Assembly: GCA_018830645.1 (NCBI GenBank)
Contig: JAHJSA010000035.1
Coordinates: 1 to 64,000, forward strand
DNA from: Actinomycetota bacterium
Lineage (GTDB): Bacteria > Actinomycetota > Thermoleophilia > RBG-16-64-13
DNA: 64,000 nt
Direction: 5' to 3'
Shown: in pieces, positions 7,112-15,566 of the stretch
Position numbering within the stretch: position 1 is the stretch's first letter
How the letters are laid out: each line of letters begins with the position of its first letter
The notes under the pieces: model-generated
The model's input: only the letters and a program-made list of their open reading frames with translations
Database searches by the model: none
What the model was told of the DNA's origin: nothing
Position numbers and translations under genes: made by a program

Positions 7112-7504
7112 TTATCCCGCCGCGGTGTCGAGATCCTTAGCGATGTAGCGGACCCCCAGAACACTCTCGAAATCCACGTCCTGAGTCCAGAGCGTCGCTC
7201 CGTGCGCCCGAGCGGTGGCCAGTATGATGCTGTCCGCCATAGGTAGATTGTACTCGAGGCTGAGGCGAGCTGCCGACAAAGCCAGAGGGGACGACAGTTC
7301 CACGACGCGACCCTGCTGCATCATCGCGACCGCCTGGAGAGCATCGCCCTCGTCGCGCTGCTGGATGATCCGCTTGAACACTTCGTAGATGGTCATAGAG
7401 GGGACGATGAGTTCGGAAGTGGCTGCCAGAGCGTCAGAGAAGAACGTCGCGTTCGGACCGTCGCCGAAGTACTCGAGCCACCCGCACGAATCGACTACGT
7501 TCAT
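7112..7504 (-). CDS. vapC: PIN-domain toxin, VapC family
   Basis: This encodes 130 residues. PIN-domain ribonucleases use an acidic quartet: here MNVVDSCGWLEYF (D5), an E in MTIYEVFKRII (about residue 41), D in YNLPMADSIILATARA (about 91) and D in LWTQDVDFE (about 109). The ATG overlaps the stop of the AbrB-type antitoxin gene, the usual arrangement of this toxin-antitoxin class. The truncated attC at 7824-7869 upstream suggests the pair arrived as an integron cassette. Confidence 0.88.
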   Translation of the reverse strand: MNVVDSCGWLEYFGDGPNATFFSDALAATSELIVPSMTIYEVFKRIIQQRDEGDALQAVAMMQQGRVVELSSPLALSAARLSLEYNLPMADSIILATARAHGATLWTQDVDFESVLGVRYIAKDLDTAAG

Positions 7505-7707
7505 GTGCGATCGTCTTCGCGTGGCACGTCCGAGTCGAGCCCCGGGAGGAACCCCCGCATCTCCGAGATCGGGCGCACCGGCACAAGCTCGATACGGCGG
7601 TCGTAGAGAATCGCCTCTACCTTCTGACCGGGGCGCAACTCAAGGCTCTCCCGGATGAGCTTGGGGATGACTACCTGGTACTTGGGAGAGATCGTGACGG
7701 TTTCCAT
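7501..7707 (-). CDS. vapB: AbrB/MazE-fold antitoxin paired with VapC
   Basis: This encodes 68 residues from the ATG at 7705-7707. The N-terminus METVTISPKYQVVIPKLIRE, followed by LRPGQKVEAILYDRRIELVPV, is a textbook SpoVT/AbrB swapped-hairpin DNA-binding domain. The C-terminal MRGFLPGLDSD segment is the kind of tail that wraps the PIN toxin. A longer reading frame upstream has no better start. The antitoxin-toxin complex normally represses its own promoter, which would lie between 7708 and about 7823. Confidence 0.88.
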   Translation of the reverse strand: METVTISPKYQVVIPKLIRESLELRPGQKVEAILYDRRIELVPVRPISEMRGFLPGLDSDVPREDDRT

Positions 7708-7823
7708 GAGAGCCTCGCTTATCGCTACGACTTCCGTACTACGTGTAGTGTATCGACCGAATACCTGGGGGTCAATACTCGCCGCCGACTCCACGACTGC
7801 GGCCGGGTACTCGATCGAGGGAC

Positions 7824-7869
7824 GGGCTAACGGCCGGCCGCTCAGCCGCGCCGCCCGCCGGCGAAGGTC
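7824..7869 (-). other. Truncated attC half-site
   Basis: On the minus strand the segment reads GCAGACC, then a GC-rich stretch, GGCTGAGCGGCCGGCC and GTTAGCC. It aligns base for base with the 3' half of the attC at 945-1001 (GCAGACC...GGCTGAGCGGC) and with the end of the site at 2498-2584. Its 5' half, including the RYYYAACAA box, has been replaced at 7870 by the duplicated leuD segment. It directly precedes the vapBC genes in their direction of transcription, consistent with a cassette junction. Confidence 0.6.
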
Positions 7870-8050
7870 TGCCGTCGACGGCCTCCGGCGCCACCAGGAT
7901 GGGCAAACCGGTATTGAAGGCGTTGCAGTAGAAGATGCGGGCGAAACTCTTCGCGATCACCAGCGGGATGCCGGCTCCCTTGATGGCCATGGGCGCGTGC
8001 TCGCGGCTCGAGCCGCAGCCGAAGTTCTCATCGGCCACCAGGATGTCGCC
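7870..8050 (-). pseudogene. Ectopic internal fragment of leuD
   Basis: These 181 bp match 10640-10820, inside the intact leuD gene, with only three mismatches and in the same orientation. Translated on the minus strand it gives [33 protein letters not shown] and [16 protein letters not shown], with one R to C change. It has neither the start nor the end of leuD. The two copies bracket the restriction-modification genes. Outside the 181 bp the flanks are unrelated. Confidence 0.93.
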
Positions 8051-8134
8051 ATTCCGTCCGACCTGGCGGGTAAACTAATCGCGGTCCTCATGCACAGTCA
8101 TTCGAGCACCTGGGAACTCTGATACCCTTTCTTC

Positions 8135-9103
8135 ATGGAGGAGAAAAAGATGGTGGAGGAAGGATCGCTCTTGACCTCGGCGGTGAGCCCGCCGCTCCGA
8201 TGCCTCTCCCCGATGCTACCTGCTGTGGTACCCGATCTGGACCTCCGTGAAAACTTGAATCTGGACGGCTTTGACATAGCATTAGAGACTCAGCTGGGCA
8301 CCCTGGTAATAGGCGACTGCCTTGAAGTCCTTGGCCATTTGCCCGACGATAGCCTTGACTTGGTCGTGACGTCGCCGCCGTATGACCGGCAGCCCAAGTA
8401 CGGCAATGGCGAGAAGTACGGCAGCGATTGGTATCACGGCTTCTTCCTGCAAGTGACCGCCGAGATCCTCCGAGTACTGAAACCGCACGGGTCGTTCCTG
8501 CTGAACTACCGCTCCAAGCGTACCGCAGGAGGCGAAAGGGGCACCCTGCAGTACGAGCTGGTCTTTCTGCTCCGCGATCAGGGGTTCCATTTCGCTGAGG
8601 ATTTCATCTGGGGCAAACCTTCGCCGCCACCAGGGCGATTCAACCGCTATCTCAAGGACGCCGTGGAGTACTGCTTCCAGTTCACGAAGACGGACTCCTG
8701 GCAGTTCTTTCCCGAGCACTGCCTCAGGCCCGCCCGGTGGGATCGCAAAGACGTCGAACGGCGTAAGAAACTGGCACACAACTTTGTACGAGCCAACGCT
8801 CCCTCCGGCCAGGGCAGGAAGCGCGTCCAAGCCGGCCCGGACCTCGTACGACCTTCGACGCTGCTCTACGTCGAACCCGAGTTCAAGCCAAACCCAACTC
8901 GGCATCCAGCGCGCTTCCCGGTTGAGTTGCCAAGCTTCTTCATTAATCTACTTTCGCTGCCCGGGCAGATAGTCTTCGATCCCTTCGCCGGAACAGGCAC
9001 TACCGCGGTCGCGGCCGAGCAGCTCGGACGCCGCTGGCTTGCCAGCGAAATCGACGCTAGATACGCTGCGGCCCTCCCAAGCCGTCTACACCGAGCAGGG
9101 TAG
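8135..9103 (+). CDS. Type II DNA methyltransferase, beta-class amino-methyltransferase
   Basis: This encodes 322 residues. It transfers a methyl group from SAM to an exocyclic amino group of DNA, most likely N4-cytosine judging by TSPPY at residues 79-83 (N6-adenine enzymes more often have DPPY). The SAM-binding FDPFAGTGTTAVAAEQLGR box lies near residue 280, after the catalytic motif, which defines the beta class (M.PvuII-like order). An upstream ATG at 8150 is an alternative start. It ends directly before the predicted endonuclease gene, so this is a complete restriction-modification pair. The recognition site cannot be read from sequence. Confidence 0.88.
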   Translation: MEEKKMVEEGSLLTSAVSPPLRCLSPMLPAVVPDLDLRENLNLDGFDIALETQLGTLVIGDCLEVLGHLPDDSLDLVVTSPPYDRQPKYGNGEKYGSDWYHGFFLQVTAEILRVLKPHGSFLLNYRSKRTAGGERGTLQYELVFLLRDQGFHFAEDFIWGKPSPPPGRFNRYLKDAVEYCFQFTKTDSWQFFPEHCLRPARWDRKDVERRKKLAHNFVRANAPSGQGRKRVQAGPDLVRPSTLLYVEPEFKPNPTRHPARFPVELPSFFINLLSLPGQIVFDPFAGTGTTAVAAEQLGRRWLASEIDARYAAALPSRLHRAG

Positions 9104-10234
9104 TTGGACGCGGCACAACAGATCGACGCAACGGCGCGTGAAGTAGCCTCGGCGACGAGCTGGGACGAGCGAGTGGCTCTCATCAGACGGGTCCCCGAGT
9201 CCTTTGGCACTGGCCAACTGGCGGCAGTCTATGCAGCAATTGCTGAGCGAGCCTACGCTCCCGACTTTGGAGCCGACTTCGGGTACGTCCATTGGCCGCG
9301 GGAATACGAACTGGACGGGGTAATTGAGTCGTACAACATCGCGTTGCGAGCGACCAGTGGTTTCCAGGCCGTGTCTCCAGCCGACCTCGCTCGCGTGCTC
9401 CAAACGAACCCGCGGACCCTCCGGATCTTCCGGCTCCTGTTGGGATTCACCACCCAAGAGTTCGCGGCGGCCACAGTCATGGTGGCAAGAGGCCATGGTG
9501 GACCTGGGCTGGCCAACACGCGGATCAAGAGCATGGAAACCGGACACGCAGCATCGCCTCAGCAGACGGAGTTGGCGGCACTGACCATAGACCACACGAT
9601 GACCGGGAGTCTCTTCTCGGAGACGGACAGCGAGACCATCCGATCCAAGATCACGAAGCCGGACACCGCACTTGGCTGGGCGAGCGTCCAACACTACGCG
9701 GTGGCTGGTGTCCCGCTGCCCATGTTCCTCCACCAACGGCTGTACGGTGGCGCCTTCCGCCAGATCCTTGATGCGACAAGCACTAGACGGGGTGACCTCA
9801 TCGAGGACGAAGTTGAATCGAGGTTCGTCAACACCGGGATTCTCCATGTACGCACGGGCTCCGCAAACCAAAGCGAGATTGAAGCTCGATTCGGGCTGAC
9901 GGTGAGACCCGCTCCCGATTTCGTCGTCTACGACGTGGCCGGGCATCTACAGGCGCTCCTTGAATGCAAAGGCGCCAACGACGGGGGTACGGCGCGGGAC
10001 AAGGCCAGCCGATTCCGCGCGCTGAGAGGCGAGGCCACTCGACTTGGCGGAGTGCCTCTCTTCGCCGTGCTGGCAGGCCTCGGATGGCGACGAACCGCCG
10101 ACGCTTTGGGTCCCGTAGTGCGCGACACCGATGGCCGCGTGTTCACCCCATCCAACTTGGACGCCATGCTCGCGTGCCGACCGTTCCCGGAGCTTGCTGG
10201 CTCTGCAATGGCCGGGATTGTAGACAGCGGATAG
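9104..10234 (+). CDS. Predicted type II restriction endonuclease (PD-ExK)
   Basis: This encodes 376 residues from a TTG that follows the methyltransferase stop without a gap. The C-terminal part contains PDFVVYDVAGHLQALLECKG: P271-D272 and E287-C-K289, spaced like the catalytic PD...(D/E)xK motif, with a downstream KASRFRALRGEATRLGG helix. The N-terminal half includes a PADLARVLQTNPRTLRIFRL segment that resembles a helix-turn-helix, perhaps for self-regulation or DNA binding. I recognise no named family. Its role follows from the motif and tight coupling to the methyltransferase. The 250 bp after it (10235-10484) hold no convincing gene. Confidence 0.72.
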   Translation: MDAAQQIDATAREVASATSWDERVALIRRVPESFGTGQLAAVYAAIAERAYAPDFGADFGYVHWPREYELDGVIESYNIALRATSGFQAVSPADLARVLQTNPRTLRIFRLLLGFTTQEFAAATVMVARGHGGPGLANTRIKSMETGHAASPQQTELAALTIDHTMTGSLFSETDSETIRSKITKPDTALGWASVQHYAVAGVPLPMFLHQRLYGGAFRQILDATSTRRGDLIEDEVESRFVNTGILHVRTGSANQSEIEARFGLTVRPAPDFVVYDVAGHLQALLECKGANDGGTARDKASRFRALRGEATRLGGVPLFAVLAGLGWRRTADALGPVVRDTDGRVFTPSNLDAMLACRPFPELAGSAMAGIVDSG

Positions 10235-10484
10235 GTACCCGGCTTCTCGGTAGACCGCATGCTCAGCTCACACTCCAGACGGCTGCGCTTGGTTACAGCG
10301 CCCACGCTTTCAAAGAGCGCTCCGCTGAACATCACCGATTCCCTTGACTTCGGTACGCAGTTCGAGCGGCATGACACCCTTCCTTTGCGGTCCACCCCAT
10401 CGATAGCGGCTCTCATTGTCGGATCGCCTGAGTACTGAGTCCTATCTGCCCCCACCGAAGCTGCTCCACCGCGTCGACCTACCC

Positions 10485-11024
10485 CTACCCGCGCCCCTTC
10501 AGATATGGCAGCAGTCCACCGGCAGCGACCAACTCCTGCATGAAGGAGGGCAACGGTTCGGCTTCGAACTCCTTGCCCGAGGTCAGGTTGCGGATGCACC
10601 CGGTGGAGAGGTCCACCTCGACCTCGTCGCCCTCGTCGATGCCGTCGACGGCCTCGGGCGCCACCAGGATGGGCAAACCGGTATTGAAGGCGTTGCGGTA
10701 GAAGATGCGGGCGAAACTCTTCGCGATCACCAGCGGGATGCCGGCGCCCTTGATGGCCATGGGCGCGTGCTCGCGGCTCGAGCCGCAGCCGAAGTTCTCA
10801 TCGGCCACCAGGATGTCGCCCGGGCGCACCTTCTGCGGGAACTCGGGGTCGGCGTCTTCCATGAGGTGCGCGGCCAACTCCTCGGCCGTCTTCATGTTGA
10901 GGTAGCGGGCGGCGATGATGAGGTCGGTGTCGACATCGCGGCCGAAGGTCCAGGCATGGCCCCTGAGCACGGCGCTGCCACCGGGGACGGCTCCCAGTTC
11001 GTTGTTCGGAGCGCTCGCGCTCAT
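10485..11024 (-). CDS. leuD: 3-isopropylmalate dehydratase small subunit (LeuD-type)
   Basis: This encodes 179 residues from the ATG at 11022-11024, preceded by GAGGAGGGCGG. It is the swivel domain of the aconitase family, pairing with LeuC to isomerise 2-isopropylmalate in leucine synthesis, or homocitrate-like acids in related enzymes. Signatures are FGRDVDTDLIIAARYLN near residue 25, [20 protein letters not shown] near 66 and [17 protein letters not shown] near 101. The YLN after the DTD loop is the position that helps set substrate specificity, so a homoaconitase or dimethylmalate variant cannot be excluded. Its central 181 bp are copied at 7870-8050. Confidence 0.87.
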   Translation of the reverse strand: MSASAPNNELGAVPGGSAVLRGHAWTFGRDVDTDLIIAARYLNMKTAEELAAHLMEDADPEFPQKVRPGDILVADENFGCGSSREHAPMAIKGAGIPLVIAKSFARIFYRNAFNTGLPILVAPEAVDGIDEGDEVEVDLSTGCIRNLTSGKEFEAEPLPSFMQELVAAGGLLPYLKGRG

Positions 11025-11073
11025 GCCGCCCTCCTCGTCGTGGGGCCGCTCACGCCGCCGCCTGATGTGGCGC

Positions 11074-12351
11074 TCATGCCGCCCTCCTCGTGCCGATCTG
11101 TTCGGGGGTCGCGATGTGGCCGGCCACGGCACTGGCGGCGGCCACGTAGGGGCCGGCCAGGTAGACCTCGCTGCCGGGGTGGCCCATGCGGCCTACGAAG
11201 TTGCGGTTGGTGGTCGCTACGGCGCGCTCGCCCTCGGCCAAGATGCCCATGTGCCCGCCCAGGCAGGGGCCGCAGGTGGGCGCGGAGACCACGGCTTCGG
11301 CGTCCAGGAACACGTCGAACAACCCTTCGTTCATGGCCTGTTTCCAGATGACCTGGGTGGCAGGGATGACGATGCAGCGCACGTCCTTGTGCACCTTCTG
11401 CCCGCGGAGCACCTCGGCGGCCATGCGCAGGTCTTCGATGCGGCCGTTGGTACAGCTGCCGATGACCACCTGGTCGATGCGCGTGCCAGCAAGGTCGGCG
11501 GCGGGCTGGGTGTTCGAAGGGAGGTGGGGCTTGGCCACCATCAAGGGCACGTCGGCTGCCGACCAGCGGCGGACACGAGCGTACTCGGCGCCCTCGTCTG
11601 ACTCCACGTACACGGGCTCCCGTTGGAAGCGGCCCTCCACGTAGGCGCGCGTGGTCGCGTCGGCTGCGATGATGCCGTTCTTCCCCCCTGCCTCGATGGC
11701 CATGTTGGCGATAGAGAAGCGGGAGTCGATCGACAGGCCGGAGATGGCCGAGCCGGTGAACTCCATGGCCATGTAGAGGGCCCCGTCGACCCCGATGTTG
11801 CCGATGGTGTAGAGGATCAGGTCCTTGCCCGTGACCCACGGAGAGAGCTCCCCGTCGAAGACGAACTTGAGCGATTCGGGCACGCGGAACCACACCTGGC
11901 CGGTGGCCATGGCTCCCGCCAGGTCGGTGGACCCGACGCCCGTGGCGAAGGCGCCCAGGGCGCCGTACGTGCAGGTGTGGGAGTCGGCGCCGATGACCAC
12001 GTCGCCCGGGCCGACCAAGCCCATCTCTGGGAGTAGGGCGTGTTCGACTCCCACGCGCCCCACATCGTAGAAGTGAGTGATGCCGTGGCGGGCTGAGAAC
12101 TCGCGCATCTGCTTGACGAGCTGTGCCGTCTTGATGTCTTTGTTCGGCGTGAAGTGGTCGGGGATCAGGGCTATACGCTCTGGGTCGAAGACGCTGTCGA
12201 AGCCGGCCTTCTCGAACTCGTCGATAGCGACGGGTGCTGTGATGTCGTTGCCCAGGCAGAAATCGACGCGGGCCATGATCAGGTCGCCGGGCTCCACGAC
12301 GTCGCGGCCGGCCGCCCTGGCCAGGATCTTCTCGGTGATGGTCATCGGCAT
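11074..12351 (-). CDS. leuC: 3-isopropylmalate dehydratase large subunit (LeuC/HacA-type)
   Basis: This encodes 425 residues, the short form found with separate small subunits. MPMTITEKILARAAGR starts at 12349-12351 after GGAGGACCG. The 4Fe-4S ligands are in ADSHTCTYGALG (near residue 125), VVIGSCTNGRIEDL (near 288) and SAPTCGPCLGGHMG (near 350). It forms a heterodimer with the leuD product and needs the cluster for dehydration and rehydration. Between the two genes (11025-11073) a partial duplication of the leuD start region creates an 18-codon open frame, MSATSGGGVSGPTTRRAA, that ends on the leuD start. Confidence 0.88.
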   Translation of the reverse strand: MPMTITEKILARAAGRDVVEPGDLIMARVDFCLGNDITAPVAIDEFEKAGFDSVFDPERIALIPDHFTPNKDIKTAQLVKQMREFSARHGITHFYDVGRVGVEHALLPEMGLVGPGDVVIGADSHTCTYGALGAFATGVGSTDLAGAMATGQVWFRVPESLKFVFDGELSPWVTGKDLILYTIGNIGVDGALYMAMEFTGSAISGLSIDSRFSIANMAIEAGGKNGIIAADATTRAYVEGRFQREPVYVESDEGAEYARVRRWSAADVPLMVAKPHLPSNTQPAADLAGTRIDQVVIGSCTNGRIEDLRMAAEVLRGQKVHKDVRCIVIPATQVIWKQAMNEGLFDVFLDAEAVVSAPTCGPCLGGHMGILAEGERAVATTNRNFVGRMGHPGSEVYLAGPYVAAASAVAGHIATPEQIGTRRAA

Positions 12352-12483
12352 GGTCGGTCGGTCCTCCAGTTCTGTGCGGCGGTACGACTGCCTGCGAAGG
12401 CCTAGATTGTACCAGCCGCCGCCAACAGGCCGGCACGGTTGCCGCCCGGCGGTGAGGCGGGTTGCTACACTGACCGGACGATC

Positions 12484-13251
12484 ATGCGCCCGGATCCCCG
12501 ACACCCCGACGCCCCCACGCTCGACGACCCTAGGGCGGTTCGCCACGCTGCCCGCATGAGCGGAGGCGGTCGGGGTTCCCGCTTCGGGACCCGACTGCGG
12601 CGGGCAGCGGTGCTCGTGGCGGCGGCGATCCTCGTCGCTGGGGTCGGCGCGGTCGCAGCGAACGCCTATGTGGTTGCTCGGGGCGGCATGTACGTGGCGC
12701 CTTCGGGGGACGAAGCCCCCTCCGCCCAAGTAGCGATCGTCCTCGGTGCGAGCGTGAGCGCCGCCGGCCGGCCCTCACCGATGCTGGCCGACCGCCTGCA
12801 GACCGGCATCGGACTCTACGAGTCGGGAAAGGTGCGGAAGCTGCTCTTGAGCGGCGATCACGGCACCATCCCGTATGACGAGGTCAACGCCATGCGGGCC
12901 TACGTGCTGGAACACGGCGTACCACCGGAGGACGTTTTCATGGACCACGCCGGCTTCAGCACCTTCGACACCATGTACCGGGCCCGCGACGTGTTCCTGA
13001 TAGAAGACGCACTTGTGGTGACTCAGCAGTTCCATCTGGAGAGGGCCGTGTACACTGCGCGGACCTTGGGCCTCGAGGCCACCGGGGTGGCCGCCGACCT
13101 CCGCCCCTACCGCGACCTCGAGCGACTGCGGATACGCGAGTGGTTCGCGCGCTGCAAGGCCCTTCTCCAGCTGCACGTACTGGGCTCCGAGCCCCGCTTC
13201 CTCGGGCCGACGATACCCATCACCGGCGACGGCCGCGCGACTGTGGACTGA
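12484..13251 (+). CDS. SanA/YdcF-like DUF218 membrane-anchored protein
   Basis: This encodes about 255 residues; the ATG at 12484 is the more generous start and 12556 (MSGGGRGSRFG) is equally possible because neither has a strong ribosome site. A basic stretch is followed by one transmembrane helix (VLVAAAILVAGVGAVAANAY). The external domain carries AIVLGASVSAAGRPSPMLAD, LLLSGDHG and VVTQQFHLERAVYTAR, the DUF218 signatures of SanA, which affects envelope permeability and vancomycin sensitivity in E. coli. The enzymatic activity of the family is unsettled. The gene stands alone between leuC and a HAD hydrolase gene. Confidence 0.83.
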   Translation: MRPDPRHPDAPTLDDPRAVRHAARMSGGGRGSRFGTRLRRAAVLVAAAILVAGVGAVAANAYVVARGGMYVAPSGDEAPSAQVAIVLGASVSAAGRPSPMLADRLQTGIGLYESGKVRKLLLSGDHGTIPYDEVNAMRAYVLEHGVPPEDVFMDHAGFSTFDTMYRARDVFLIEDALVVTQQFHLERAVYTARTLGLEATGVAADLRPYRDLERLRIREWFARCKALLQLHVLGSEPRFLGPTIPITGDGRATVD

Positions 13252-13321
13252 GGCGGATCTCTCCGTCCGCCGGGGTGGGTATACTCCCCTCTCCACCACC
13301 CCAGCCGACCGCGGAGAGCGC

Positions 13322-14050
13322 ATGGCCATCGACGGCGTCACGTTCGACTTCTGGAACACCCTCTATACCGATTCGCACCTCGAACCCGACGAGGGGTCCC
13401 GCGCCCTGAGGCTCGCGGTGTTGAGCGAAGCGGTCGAAGCCTGTGGCGGCTCGTCAAACGTCGAAGCGCTCAGGCAGGCCCAGCACAGCAGCTTCGACTC
13501 ATATCTGGATGCGTGGCGGGCCGGTCGACACTACGGTGCTCACGAACACGTGCTCCACGTTCTCGAGCAGTTCGGGCTCGAGTCGTGCGACGGCGTCGCC
13601 GAGCGCACCGCGCTGCGCATCGAGGAACTAGGAGCCCACATCTCGCTGCGCCTGCTCCCCGGGGCGGCGGAGGCCATCCCCCGGTTGGCCGCCGATGGGG
13701 TGAAGATGGGTCTTATCTCCGACACCGGCCTCACCCCGGGGCGCATCCTCGTGGGATTCCTCGAGCGAGACGGCCTCCTCGACCACTTCTCGAGCCTCAC
13801 GTTCTCAGACGAGACCGGCTACCCCAAGCCCGACCCACGCATGTTCGAGAAGACCCTGGCCGAGATGGGCGTGCTCCCCGAACACGCCCTCCACGTGGGC
13901 GACACGCCCCGCACCGACATCGCGGGCGCCCTCGGCATGGGCATGCGGGCGGTGCGCTTCGCGGCTGTGAACGACCACGATGACCCGCCGAACGCTGACG
14001 CCGTCATCCGCGACCACCGTGAGCTGTTGCCGTTGGTGGCCGACTCCTAG
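13322..14050 (+). CDS. HAD-superfamily hydrolase
   Basis: This encodes 242 residues. Haloacid-dehalogenase-type motifs are in order: TFDFWNTLYT near residue 7 (nucleophile D9; W replaces the usual D/G position after it, as in some phosphatases), SDTGLTPG near 137, the lysine in GYPKPDPRMFEK near 163 and GDTPRTDIAGALGMGM near 195. This is a subfamily IA enzyme with a helical cap, probably a small-molecule phosphatase. The substrate is unknown. It ends with TAG. The following 140 bp hold two copies of a GGGAGGCCGCCGGGTCAC unit but no gene. Confidence 0.85.
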   Translation: MAIDGVTFDFWNTLYTDSHLEPDEGSRALRLAVLSEAVEACGGSSNVEALRQAQHSSFDSYLDAWRAGRHYGAHEHVLHVLEQFGLESCDGVAERTALRIEELGAHISLRLLPGAAEAIPRLAADGVKMGLISDTGLTPGRILVGFLERDGLLDHFSSLTFSDETGYPKPDPRMFEKTLAEMGVLPEHALHVGDTPRTDIAGALGMGMRAVRFAAVNDHDDPPNADAVIRDHRELLPLVADS

Positions 14051-14193
14051 GCCGGCAGGGGCAGGGGCGGCGCCGACCACCCGCCGCACCCACGGTCACG
14101 CGGGAGGCCGCCGGGTCACCTGGGAGGCCGCCGGGTCACGCGGGAGGTTACCTGGTCAGCCGAAGGTTGCCGGCCCCCCGCGGGGTACACCGC

Positions 14194-15564
14194 TCAGCCC
14201 GCGGCCGGGGTCCGGGTTTGTGCGGGCACCACCAGCAGCAGCAGCGCCGCGGCGGCGAGCGCCGTGCCGGCTCCCACCCAGAACGGAGCGGCCGGCGAGA
14301 CCCGATCCCAGAGGACACCCGCAAACACGCTGGCCGGCAGTGCGGTTACGCCGGCCACGGCGTGGTACGCGCCGAAGGCAGTGGCGCGCCGCTCCGCGGG
14401 CGCGAGCTCGGCGAGCAAAGCCCGCCCGGTGCCGTCCGCGAAACCCATGTAGGCACCGTACAGGGCGAACAGCACCCACACGTGCACCGGGCTATCGGCC
14501 GCCCCCAGTCCCGCCTGGGTGGCCGCGAAGAGCAGGTACCCGAAGGCCAGGACAGAGCGCCGCCCGTACCGGTCGGCCAAGAGCCCGGCCGGCACCGAGA
14601 GCGCCGAGTACACCAGATTGAACAGCAGATACGCCAAGGGTATGAGGGCCGCCGTGAGCCCTAGATCTTCGGCTCGCAGGATCAAGAACGCGTCGGAGAA
14701 GTTGCCAAGCGAGAAGAGCCCCGTCACCGTGAGGTATCCCAGAAGGGGGCCGCGCAGCCGAGCCACCCTGCCACGCATCCCCAGGCCGGAGTCGGAGTTC
14801 GCGGCACCATGGGCGCATGCATCGCCGGGGCGGCCCGCCGAGCGATCCACCGAGCCATCCGCCGGGCTCCCCTGAACCCGGCGCCTCCCGGGCACGCGCC
14901 GCTCCTCGATGAAGAAGACTACGACCCCCACGGCGAGGAGCCCCGGGATCAGGCTCAGCCAGAAGACGGTACGGTAGCCTCCCGGTTGGGCGGTCAGCAC
15001 GAGGAACGCCACCGCGGGACCGAGCACCGCTCCAAACTGGTCCATCGCCCGGTGGAAGCCGAAGCTCCGTCCCAGGTCTTTCGAGATGCTGGAGTCGGCG
15101 ATGATGGCGTCCCGCGGGGCCGTACGCACGCCCTTCCCCACACGATCCACGAACCGTGCCCCGAGCACGTGGCCCCAGGAGCCGGCCAGAGCCAGGCCTA
15201 TCCGGCTGACCGCGGAGATGCCGTACCCCGCGCCCATAAGCGCCTTGCGACGTCCGATACGGTCGCTGTACCAGCCCGACGCGACCTTCAGCAGGCTCGC
15301 GGTGGTCTCGGCGATCCCCTCGATCAGCCCGATGAGCGACTTGTTGATTCCGAGCACCGAGGAGAGGAACAGGGGCACGAGCGGATAGACCATCTCCGAA
15401 CTCATGTCCATGAAGAACGACACCACACCCGCGACGAAGACGTTCCGCCGCAGTCCGAAGAGACCGCGCCCCGACTCCCCGATGGACTCCGGGCGACCCG
15501 CCTCCCCGCTGGGTTCCGGGCGCCCCGCCCGGTCCGGACCGTCGACGCCGGGGGAGCAGCTCAT
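14194..15564 (-). CDS. Major facilitator superfamily transporter
   Basis: This encodes 456 residues with about 12 transmembrane helices in two halves separated by a long hydrophilic loop (EERRVPGRRRVQGSPADG onwards). The MFS signature SDRIGRRKALMGAGYG lies after helix 2 and ADRYGRRSVLAFGYLL is the matching repeat in the C-terminal half. The opening VSFFMDMSSEMVYPLVPLFL is typical of the YnfM/drug-exporter-like branch seen in anaerobes. The N-terminal 40 residues are a low-complexity GRPE-rich extension; the first helix starts near residue 45. Its start lies 2 bp beyond the mscS stop, so both are cotranscribed. Confidence 0.85.
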   Translation of the reverse strand: MSCSPGVDGPDRAGRPEPSGEAGRPESIGESGRGLFGLRRNVFVAGVVSFFMDMSSEMVYPLVPLFLSSVLGINKSLIGLIEGIAETTASLLKVASGWYSDRIGRRKALMGAGYGISAVSRIGLALAGSWGHVLGARFVDRVGKGVRTAPRDAIIADSSISKDLGRSFGFHRAMDQFGAVLGPAVAFLVLTAQPGGYRTVFWLSLIPGLLAVGVVVFFIEERRVPGRRRVQGSPADGSVDRSAGRPGDACAHGAANSDSGLGMRGRVARLRGPLLGYLTVTGLFSLGNFSDAFLILRAEDLGLTAALIPLAYLLFNLVYSALSVPAGLLADRYGRRSVLAFGYLLFAATQAGLGAADSPVHVWVLFALYGAYMGFADGTGRALLAELAPAERRATAFGAYHAVAGVTALPASVFAGVLWDRVSPAAPFWVGAGTALAAAALLLLVVPAQTRTPAAG

Positions 15565-15566
15565 CA

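Noticed and set aside
10310-10372. A 20-codon minus-strand frame (MPLELRTEVKGIGDVQRSAL) with a good AAGGAAGGG site downstream of leuD.
   Set aside because: Too short, no recognisable relation, and the 250-bp gap shows no other coding signal; possibly the start of a gene lost by deletion.
7870-10820. The leuD repeats as a classical long target-site duplication of the R-M insertion.
   Set aside because: The left copy is flanked by attC sequence, not by the remaining C-terminal part of leuD, so the geometry does not fit a simple duplication.
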